Positions 56,097 through 64,000 of a stretch of 64,000 nt of DNA are shown piece after piece (position 1 is the first letter of the stretch; every line of letters starts with the position of its first letter). The notes below the pieces were generated by a model. It saw only the letters and a list, made by a program, of their open reading frames with translations, had not been told where the DNA came from and made no database searches. The translations under genes and the position numbers were made by a program. Location: positions 298,475-362,474 of the forward strand of contig QEOQ01000242.1 of the NCBI GenBank assembly GCA_010279815.1, read 5' to 3'. Source of the stretch: Brachionus plicatilis (lineage: Eukaryota; Rotifera; Eurotatoria; Ploima; Brachionidae).

Positions 56097-57389
56097 ATAT
56101 CAATCAAATTGAAAATTAACAATATTTTTTGCAATATATAAAATTAACGGTTTAACCCACTCCCATATTTTTCTTAAACTTATTTGATTTTTAAATTACA
56201 GAAAATCGGTTAGGTTTTTGAATTTTTCAACAAGAAATGAGTCTACCTAGTATCCAGAGTGAAAAAATTTTTGTCGACAGTTATATCACTGTAAGCCAAA
56301 ACCAAAAAATTTTCAAAAATTTTTGATTTTTTAAAAAAAAAAATTTTCACCATAACATAACTTTTGAGCACAGTTTTCTTTTCAATTTTATCAAATGCTA
56401 ATTAATTCAAATTTAAATGCCGATGCTTTTAAGAAATAAAAAAAAAACCTCAGATTTTTTGGAAATGAATAGATCTAAAAAAAACAAACCGAAGAAAATG
56501 CAGCTTTGGTAATCGCAATCAATCACAATAGTGGGTAAATGGTTTAGCAAAATTAAAACAGATTTTATAATAATTAATTTTAGACATAAATACTTTATTT
56601 ATATTAATATTTTTTTTAAAATTCAAAATCAATGCTTAAAAGTCATAAAAAAGTTATAATTTCCTGTTAGCATTCGTAATCAGCATCAAAAAATACCAAA
56701 ATACTCGAGATTTAAAGCGAGATTTTAATATATAAATTTTATACTGATATCTTTATTTCTTGATAGAAAAAGCGTTAAAATTTTAATACAACAATTTCAA
56801 AATAGTTTTTGTTTTTTTTTTAATTATTTTATAAAGCTACCACTCTGCTTCAATTCAAAGCCAATCTTAAAAAAAAGATTTGCCAAATTGATGCACTCTT
56901 CACGGTAGTAACAAAAAGTCAGCAATTTTGTAAAGGATACATACTTCGTATATTATTAAAAAATATTAATTAGTAAAGAATTATATCCATTCAGCATTTA
57001 TTTATACCAAAATACTCGAGATTTAAAGCAAGACTTTAAAATATTGATTATTTTCAAATTTTATACTGATATTGAGATATTGGTCCTCAAGGACAGCTTA
57101 TTTTAAAAAATGTCTTACTTTGCCTGCTGTTTTCGAAAGGAACAGTATTTTCAAAAATTATGAAACTCAGAGGTCTTAAGTATTTTTAGGTAAATCTTAA
57201 TTCTATAATATCTTTTTTTTTACATTCCTTAAAAAAATCAATTTTCATATGGTCCATCTTATTTTTACTTATAACAAAATTTTAGGTTAATTTACGCAAT
57301 TTAAAACGTATTTTACGTATTTTAAAACTTTTACGTAAATTCACACAGATTTTCCTTCGAAAATGTAATCTCCTAAAGAAAAAATCGAT
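56097..57389. other. AT-rich intergenic DNA
   Basis: A TACCAAAATACTCGAGATTTAAAG block occurs twice (56694 and 57006) in direct orientation about 312 bp apart, suggesting an old duplication. TTTACGTA-type motifs lie at 57290-57345. Confidence 0.45.
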
Positions 57390-57613
57390 TGTTGATAATT
57401 TTTTATTTTTTTAATTGCTTCTTAATTAATATTAAATTTTTTAACAGAATCATTTTTAAATCTTATTCTACAGATTAATGAAAATCTTTCTTTAAAGAAA
57501 AAATAAAAAAATTTTTGAACAATAAATATATTCTATTAAACTACCTGTTTGTAAAACCGATTTCTAAGACCGGTTTCAAAAATTGAACCAATTTAACCGG
57601 TCCACCAACCCTA
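57390..57613. mobile_element. ACCGGTT MITE family, copy 2 (left end diverged)
   Basis: The right end TAGGGTTGGTGGACCGGTT (inverted, ending 57613) and GAACAATAAATATATTCTAT match the 26270-26564 copy. The right end is joined directly to the LINE remnant at 57614, which it truncates. Confidence 0.65.
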
Positions 57614-57838
57614 CCAGCAGTCAATGCCTGCTTTTAAGCTGTTAACATTTGAAACTTCAACTAATTGATTTGGCAGCGAGTTCCGAGATTTGACCTCTCT
57701 TTGGTTTTTTGTGACATTAAAATTGTTACTTTCTTCAACCAGTTCAATTCCATGCATGATCTTGTATAATTGAATTTGATCAACTCGTTTTCTTCTTTCC
57801 ATCAGATTTGGAATGTTCCAAGCCTATTGATTATTTGT
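57614..57838 (-). pseudogene. LINE ORF2 C-terminal remnant cut by a MITE
   Basis: The minus reading AWNIPNLMERRKRVDQIQLY continues KIMHGIELV, then REVKSRNSLPNQLVEVSNVN and SLKAGIDCW. It fits the L-x-x-L-x-x-R-R-x-x-x-D-x-I-x-x-Y-K-I pattern followed by R-N-S-L-P...V-x-S/A-x-x-V-N-x-F-K of CR1/L2 ORF2 ends. The final stop codon is supplied by the abutting MITE end. It is shortened in the middle relative to the usual spacing. Confidence 0.75.
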
Positions 57839-58865
57839 AAATGAGTATTTAAATTAATTATTTGGGTGTAAAAATAAATAATTTTAGGTTATTTAGGGTA
57901 ATCTGGTCAAAAAGGGGTTATGGGTTAAGAAGGTGACCAAATTTGAAAACCTCCTATATCTCCTCCATTTTTAAAGCTACTTCCTAAAATAATATCTTAA
58001 TATTTAGAACTCGAGGAGAGAAATCGAATAATATGTGTGATATATTATTTAAAAAATCTGTCACATGCTTTTTTTTTCTCTTATTCGACTACGCCTAATA
58101 AGGTGAAAAATTCTCGATTTAGTAATTCGGGAAAAAGGTGATTTAAGGTCCTAGGTAATACTTAAGCTCTTACCTATTTCGCCCGTTAGATTCAGCACAG
58201 GCTAAAATATCTAATTTTTCCGAATTTTAGGTTATGTCCCTAGGACTTCATCAAATGGGGTTATTTTTAGGCCCTATTAACCCTTTTGACTCTTTTGATT
58301 CCACATAATTAACCGCGGAGCTAAAGGGGTTATTCAAAAATTTCGGGAAAATTGATGACCATTTTTTGAAGTTTTTGAACAAAATGGGTGAGAAATAATC
58401 AATAAAAAAAATATTTAGGCTAGGTAACCATATTAACAGTCAAATTATTGCAAAAGAAATAAACTTTATTTCTTACAATAATATTTATGTACCCATATGT
58501 TGGGTATAAAAAGTATTCTCTAATAATTGCTTATTTTAATAATGTAGATATGACTCGCTTTCTTTTTTGTCCAATGAGTACTGATTTAGTTATTAATAGG
58601 GGATTAATGGAGGATTAACAAATAAATGTGCACCTTGAAATCATCCTAAATTTCAAACCAATTCATTCTTTAAAAAAATAAACAAAGATTCTCTTATGGA
58701 TGAATTAGTTCCAATGTTTTTTTCCAATTTTTTTAAAAGTAATTGATATTGAATTGGTATTTATAGATGTAATTAATAATTGGAAAAACTTTCCACGATT
58801 CCTTTAGTTAATTACAAAAACTTCATTCTAATTTTCGGGAATTTAGAATGATTATCACACCAATC
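57839..58865. other. Intergenic DNA, slightly less AT-rich at 57.9-58.4 kb
   Basis: A weak inverted relation exists between GTCAAAAAGGGGTTATGGG (57907) and CCCTATTAACCCTTTTGAC (58272). It could be an old foldback. No gene was recognised. Confidence 0.4.
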
Positions 58866-59045
58866 TTTATTGTTTGCCGTGTTTTTTGATCCGATTGCAT
58901 CGATAAGGTACTCTTGAACCTTCAGCTGTATCATATTTAGTGCATTTTGACCATTCCTTTCCTATACTTTATTCTGCATCATTGGTGTTGTCAAATGTTT
59001 GAATAATTTCTCAAATGGGCAGTTTTCTTGTTTTCTTTTGAGATT
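58866..59045 (-). pseudogene. FLYWCH/WRKY-GCM1-like zinc-finger fragment of MULE type
   Basis: Minus-strand reading gives INLKRKQENCPFEKLFKHL and then, after a frameshift, IGKEWSKCTKYDTAEGSR, VPYRCNRIKKHGKQ and stop. The W-x-x-C/Y...Y-D-T-A-E-G...Y-R-C-N-R-I-K pattern resembles the N-terminal zinc-finger module found before MULE transposase domains in many invertebrate genomes; I rely on memory of the family for this. The rest of the protein is missing. Confidence 0.5.
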
Positions 59046-59646
59046 AATGAACTGTTTTCTCCGACTCAACATCGGTTTCCTCCTGACTGCTGTAATATTT
59101 TTGATGCAAGAATTTTTTGTGTAATACATTTATTAGATTATTTATGTAATAATTTTAAATTTATAATCATTAATATCTATTTTTTATTATTAAATTAAGT
59201 CACCATTAAGATAAATTAATACTCTAGACCTCAGTTAAACATTTAAATACTTGTTTATTTTAATTAGCACTCATTCAATATTTTAAGCACTCAAATTATT
59301 TATCTAAGATGTAAATTGATTTTCAGCTAAATAATTATTTAAATATTAGTCTTTTTTAAAAAATTCGATCCTAAATTTTGCTCCAGGGTTTAAACTAAAG
59401 ATCCTGGAGAAAGGGCGCAATTAAAAATTGCTTTTTAATTTTTTTTTAAATGAGATTAGAAATAGATAAAAAAATACCAATTGGAGTATATTACAAAAAA
59501 GATTTTTTTGATCATTTTCGTTCTCTTTTTTTATTCCTCGCAACATTGGTCTTCCGATCCAACGAAAAATAGCATAAAATTAAAATTATTTTGCAGAACT
59601 ATTTTAATTTATACACTTTTACATCATTTTAAATAAACTATTGTAA
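59046..59646. other. AT-rich intergenic DNA
   Basis: Nothing was recognised apart from about 70 bp of possible upstream sequence of the 58.9-kb fragment (SSQEETDVESEKTVH in another frame). Confidence 0.4.
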
Positions 59647-60638
59647 AAATTTGTGGGTCTTGCCTGTTATGTGACCAGTGACTTTATGTCGATTTGGTGA
59701 CCAGGTATTTTTTCTGACTGGTCACATATTCACTGGTCACCTAATATGTGACCAGGCAAAATTATTATTGAAATAAAGAATTTTTTTTTTTAAAATTTAT
59801 TATTTAAGTGACCAGTTACTAAATTTATGTGACCAGCTATTAAATTTATGTGACCCGGTTTTTTATTTACGTGACCAATTTAAATATTAATTTAAAATTA
59901 TAAAAATTAAATAAAAAAAATTATTTATGCATTTTTGTGATGTGTTGCTTTACACCACGCTCATTTTTCATTAATTACCCGCACTCCGGGCAAGCTATTG
60001 GGTTTTCATGTTTGCAAAGGCCTTTTTTTACAGCAGACTGTGTTGCTTCAGATGCAATTTTTGACAACTTTTCTAATTTTTTTTGTTGGATTTAAATTTA
60101 GCTTGCAAATGACTTTACTAACCTCTTCAAAATATGATTCGCAATTTTCTTCATGAACTGAATCGGTGCCATTTACCAAAAAATCACTCTCTTTTATTGT
60201 AATTGTTTCTGAATGTGGATAACTTTCTTCATCGCTTTCATAATTTTTAAGTCTATTTAACTCTTCCACCGAGTCTACACTGAAAATTTCCACTTCAACA
60301 TCATTACTCTCTTCTTCATTGTTATCATCACCAAATTCAGACCCATATTCAGATCCTTTCAAAGACCCAAATATCGATTCAATATCTTCTTATCCAGCTT
60401 AAAAGAAATTTATGTGACCAATTGCAAAATTTTCGTGACCAAATGTTTATTTAGGTGACCAGGTTTAAATTATTTATAAACATTTTTACCTAATAAATAA
60501 TTTTGCCTGATCATATATTAGGTGACCAGTGAATATGTGACCAGTCAGAAAAAATACCTGGTCACCAAGTCGACATAAAGTCACTGGTCACATAATATGT
60601 GACCAGCTCGTCAAATAACAGGCAAGACCCAAATTTGT
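59647..60638 (-). mobile_element. GTGACCAG-repeat element carrying a C2H2 gene, 8-bp target duplication
   Basis: The element 59655-60630 begins GGGTCTTGCCTGTTA and ends with its inverse. The exact 8-bp duplication AAATTTGT is at 59647-59654 and 60631-60638. Inverted repeats exceed 110 bp; the left one lacks about 24 bp present on the right. At least fifteen GTGACCAG-like units in both orientations fill the subterminal regions. A broken zinc-finger gene occupies the centre on the minus strand. The right end is 139 bp from the start codon of receptor B. Confidence 0.9.
59921..60362 (-). pseudogene. Acidic C2H2 zinc-finger gene inside the GTGACCAG element
   Basis: The first frame (60362-60048) starts MKGSEYGSEFGDDNNEEESN and is strongly acidic. 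It ends KKIRKVVKNCI and stop. In the next frame the reading continues ASEATQSAVKKGLCKHENP, IACPECG, an in-frame TAA, then KNERGVKQHITKMHK and stop. The last part is a C2H2 finger with C-x2-C-x12-H-x4-H spacing, counting the stop as one position. It may have been the element's own DNA-binding protein recognising GTGACCAG, or a captured host gene. One frameshift and one stop make this copy inactive. Confidence 0.6.
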
Positions 60639-60769
60639 CAAATCATCAATGTATTCACAGCACCTTTTGGGTGTGAATACTCTATTTTCAAATTAATTTT
60701 ATTTTTCCATTATTTTTAAACTAAATTTTAATCTTACATAGAACAATTTATCAAATTAGATTTAATAAA

Positions 60770-62045
60770 ATGGAATTTTACATTGTCATTTTTATGATTT
60801 TTATTAGTTTTGTAACTGTTGTTGGTCTTATTGGAAATGTAATTGTAATTATTGTTTATGCGTTTGATAAAAGTTTAAAATCATCGACAAACCATTTGTT
60901 CATAAATCTAAGTACCACCGATATTCTGATCGTCTTAACATGCTTTCCAGTTGCATTAATGGATCTAATTAACTATGGAGAATGGCGCCTTGGCGAATTC
61001 ATTTGCCATATGGACTATTTTATGGAAAGCTTGCTCACATCAGTATCGTCCTTAACCCTTATTTCAATTAGTCTAGAACGATTGTATGTCACGGTTTTTC
61101 CTTTACATGTAATTAAAATTTTTTTTATTATTTTGGTTGAATTTAAAATACGCAAAAATTTATCAAAATTTAATTTTTTGACGGAATTTTTCCAGATTTT
61201 CAGTTATCGAAGCACCATTTCTTCAAAATTTAATAAATCAAATTTTCATAAAATAAAAAAAAATTTCTTAATTTTTATCATTCAAGGTACAAATTGTAAA
61301 AAAGAAGAGAACTGTTTTTGGAATTCTGCTAAGCGTTTGGATTATTAGCGCGCTGAGCTCAACGCCTTATTTGTCCTATTCAACTTTTAGATCTCAAACT
61401 TTCAATGGCACAAAAATTTCCTACTGTTTTTACAGCCGGTCTTTCGGAGCCAAAATTTACTCTTCAAGCTGTACATCCTTGTTAGTGTTTGCGCCCAGTG
61501 TAATCCTAAGTGCAGTCTATATTTTTATTATTTTAAAATTAAAAAAACTAAACAAAGCTCACGGATCAAAAGCAATATTCAGAAATTACAGCTCACGATC
61601 AAGTACTACATTTGGAAATTCATTCTATTCAAGGAATGAATTAAATGCTTCGCTGATTAAACCTAATAATTATGTAATAACAGGCAACCGAAGCTTTAAT
61701 TCACTTATTATGAAGCGTAAGCAGACAATCACAATTTGCTTAGTATCATTGGCATTTTATTTTTGCCAAATTCCACTCAAAATATTTCAGTTGTTTAACA
61801 TATTTTATAAATTCGAGAACAAATCAGCCGAAAACGACCTGATTCGATTCCGAATAATGAATATCATATTCTTGACGACAAAATTTCTCTACTTTTTGCA
61901 CGGAATGTCAAATCCAATTATTTATAATCTAATGTCTACCAAGTTTAGGCATTCTTTTAGAAATGTTGTACTTTGTAAATATTTTGATAGAAAAATTCAA
62001 AGATATAATTCGAATTTTAATTTAAATGTTTTAAATAAAAAATAG
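60770..62045 (+). CDS. Rhodopsin-class GPCR B, peptide-receptor-like (2 exons, 365 aa)
   Basis: Exon 1 is 60770-61108 (113 codons, ending PLH before GTAATT). Exon 2 is 61287-62045, starting VQIVKKK after TTCAAG, and the junction is phase 0. Landmarks are G22-N23 in TM1, D51 in TM2, W72-x2-G and Cys79 before TM3, E103-R104-L105 in place of DRY, the TM4 Trp in VWIISAL, N-G-T and Cys in ECL2, the TM5 Pro, FYFCQIP in TM6, NPIIYNLMS in TM7 and a basic tail with LCK. Between the splice site and the ECL2 NGT both receptors have exactly 42 residues, which validates the two models. It is the paralogue of receptor A, about 44 kb upstream on the same strand. The extracellular N-terminus is only a few residues, so a missing upstream exon is possible. 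Ligand unknown. Confidence 0.87.
61109..61286 (+). other. 178-bp intron of receptor B
   Basis: It runs GTAATT to CAAG. The reading frame happens to stay open through most of the intron and then shifts, so an unspliced reading would end at about 61348 without TM4-TM7. Confidence 0.85.
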
Positions 62046-62971
62046 ATGAATTTTTTTCCATTATTTTTTTCTTAAATTTTCATATTTATAAAAGTAAAAA
62101 TGTCCTATCTAATACTCAAATCACCAGAGTTTTTTTATCGTTTATTACCGTCGGTGTTATTTTGGCATCTTTTAAAATTTTGAATAAAAAATAAGAAAAA
62201 GGCAAATGTTCAGCAATAATGAGACTAAACCAAAAATAAAAATAAAATTTTTGTTCACATTTATTCACAAAATACAAGCACGCGTCACAAAATTTACACT
62301 TCTTGATATTTTCGAAGTTCTATTATGATTTTTTGGAATATCAGAACAAATTCTTTTAGTTGGAGGCTGCGTTAAAATTAAGGTACCCGTAAGATCTTAT
62401 GCAGCATTTGTAACAGTCGGAACATTTTCGATTTTTGATATTAGACCTTTAATCAATTTTTTTTTTCAATTTTAAGAGAAATATAAAATCGATAAATACA
62501 CACATGCAATTTTATATTTGACAACATTTTTAAAATTAACTTTTAAAAATTCTCTAGATTTTAATTTTAATCATAATATTTAAATCTGTTCGGTGAATTT
62601 AATTTATAACATAAATTAAAATTTTTTTTTAAAAGTGCATGAGCTTTTTGAGGGTTTCAAGCACCAACTTTTTCTTTTTTTTTTCAGCTAATCTTTTTTA
62701 ATAAAAAGGAGAAAATTTCAAAATTTTATTAAATCTTAAAATATTTTTTCTTCAAATTTCTTTAATTAAAACTTTACTTTAACAAATAAAGAAATAGTGA
62801 TGAAAATTTTAAGATCTTTTAAAACGAATCTTTTATATCTCCCGAAATCTTCGATAACTTTCAAGAAAACTGAAATTTTTTTTAAATTTCGGCTTTGTTA
62901 ATTTTCGTAATAATAATCCTTTTTTTTCAATTTTAAAATCTGATAAAATTAAGCTAAATAAAATTTGATTG
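62046..62971. other. 3' flank of receptor B, AT-rich
   Basis: A candidate AATAAA occurs at 62183. No other feature was recognised. Confidence 0.4.
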
Positions 62972-63366
62972 TGTTACAGCATGAAACATAATATGTTCCA
63001 CAAACTACATAAAATAAAAATTAAATAGAATTAATTCTATTATGAATTAATTTAAAGTTATTCCAAAGTGCTCATTGTTTCATAAAATTATATTAAAATT
63101 ATAAATAAAAATATTTGAAAAATTCTATATTAAATGAATAAATATGTAAGTATAATTTTTTTGAAATTATTTATAGAAATTGGACTTTAGGGATTTAAGC
63201 CAAGAAATAAACAAACCAATTATTTTAGTTAATAGTTTATTAAATGGAATCCGAAATTATAACAAAAGAGGTAGTGGTTTATATAGTAGATAGAACATGT
63301 GCTTCAGCTGCAGTTTATTCAAGATTAAATAATAAGTAGAGACATGTCAAGACTTGGGTCTTAACA
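62972..63366 (-). mobile_element. Candidate 3' LTR of an LTR retrotransposon
   Basis: On the minus strand the LTR would start TGTTAAGACCCAAG at 63366, directly after a purine tract AAGGGGAAGG (63368-63382). Inside are an AATAAA (about 63322) and a CTATATAAACC TATA-like box (about 63275). The far end is uncertain; CTGTAACA at about 62972 would give matching TGTTA...TAACA termini, but the distance is only a guess. Copia-like elements have this organisation. Confidence 0.5.
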
Positions 63367-63505
63367 TACCTTCCCCTTAATAATTAAGAGGCAATTTGCC
63401 TCTGAAGCTATGATTGAACAACTATTTAACCATGGAATAAAAAAAGGTAACTAATATATAGACACTTTAAAGGCTTCTGGATAATTATATCCTCCTTTAC
63501 CTTAA

Positions 63506-63557
63506 NNNNNNNNNNNNNNNNNNNNNNNNNNNNNNNNNNNNNNNNNNNNNNNNNNNN
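63506..63557. other. Assembly gap (52 N)
   Basis: This run of undefined bases separates the candidate LTR side from the open frame at the right edge. The true missing length is unknown, and it may hold most of a retroelement. Confidence 0.99.
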
Positions 63558-64000
63558 TCTTAAAATGCTTCTGCTGGGTTAATCTTGTTGGTGTGTATGT
63601 TGGTCTGTTTTTATTTAACGATAGGTATTGTGTTTGTTTTTCTGTAGACAGTGTTGAAGGTGGGACGCTTTTCGCTGACCAAGCACACTGCGACCATTTT
63701 CGAAAAACGCAAACCATTAATGGCACTACTAATCTGATAGCGATGACAGCAGTCATTCCTTTCATCTTTGTGTACTCATGTAGTGGTTTTTTGTCGGAGT
63801 TGTACTCCATTTTTGTTTCCTGTGTTTTTTGTGGTGTCTTTTTTGGGAAATCTTTTTCCAACACCTCATCCTGTTGAGGGAAATTACTTTCCATGTTTGC
63901 AGGTACATTTAGTACTGACAATGGATATTGTGTTTTTGATTTGTTAAACAAATTAATTGGAGAATTGATAAGAGTCCACGTGTTTCTTAATCCAGAACCA
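63558..64000 (-). CDS. Partial open frame, possibly LTR-retrotransposon polyprotein
   Basis: The minus frame is open from the right edge to the gap (about 147 codons) and includes NTWTLINSPINLFNKSKT, a Lys/Gln/Thr-rich stretch and VCVFRKWSQCAWSAKS. Composition is clearly less AT-rich than its surroundings. No recognisable protease, integrase or RT motif is present. Assignment to a retroelement rests only on the adjacent LTR-like sequence in the same orientation. A second frame on the minus strand (ISSAINGLRFSKMVAVCLVS) is also open over part of it, so a frameshift or splice cannot be excluded. Confidence 0.35.

Noticed and set aside
61109..61348. Continuous frame through the intron of receptor B
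   Set aside because: The intron has no early stop by chance, but the read-through peptide is not GPCR-like and shifts out of frame of TM4.
63593..63877. 94-aa plus-strand frame near the right edge
   Set aside because: It competes with a longer minus-strand frame that runs off the window and agrees in orientation with the adjacent LTR-like sequence; neither is proven.

Overview
The window is a strongly AT-rich piece of an invertebrate nuclear genome. Genes have spliceosomal introns, intergenic DNA is long, and transposable-element debris is dense. The AT bias, the small compact receptors and the abundance of FLYWCH/MULE-type fragments would fit a monogonont rotifer such as Brachionus, but that assignment is a low-confidence inference. 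No bacterial features, tRNA, rRNA or CRISPR arrays were recognised.

Only two host genes are convincing. They are paralogous rhodopsin-class peptide-type GPCRs on the + strand: receptor A (exons 16787-17122 and 23151-24044, 409 aa) and receptor B (exons 60770-61108 and 61287-62045, 365 aa). Both are split by one phase-0 intron at the same codon, just after a Pro-Leu-His following the DRY-equivalent motif, so they look like an old duplicate pair. The intron is 178 bp in B and 6,028 bp in A. A's intron holds a recent antisense 5'-truncated Jockey-type LINE (20739-22974, 15-bp target duplication) and an internally deleted pogo/Tigger element (19542-20389).

Almost everything else that can be read is mobile DNA. 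(1) LINE 3'-end remnants, mostly CR1/L2/Jockey-like ORF2 C-termini, lie at 4.1, 6.0-7.2, 8.6-9.1, 30.8-31.1, 47.4 and 57.6 kb. Several were later split or truncated by DNA elements. (2) A two-copy MULE-like family (5146-5660, 33600-34041) has 9-bp target duplications and carries a 64-codon half-FLYWCH ORF; a third, decayed relative lies near 10.3-10.6 kb. (3) Two different elements with 8-bp duplications (32376-33113, 59655-60630) have subterminal repeats and each carry a decayed C2H2 zinc-finger gene. (4) A two-copy MITE family with GGCAAAATGTT ends and 8-bp duplications lies at 7441-7767 and 30373-30610. (5) A hAT-like element (6177-7162) sits inside a dead reverse transcriptase. (6) There are many foldback elements, MULE N- and C-terminal scraps (10.8-11.1, 54.2, 58.9 kb), psq/pogo scraps (33.2, 55.1, 55.9 kb) and the 3' end of an LTR retrotransposon at the right edge.

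Regions 0-16 kb, 24-60 kb and 62-64 kb contain no host gene that can be supported. The sequences directly upstream of both receptor start codons are repetitive: a 214-bp tandem array lies before A, and a transposon ends 139 bp before B.
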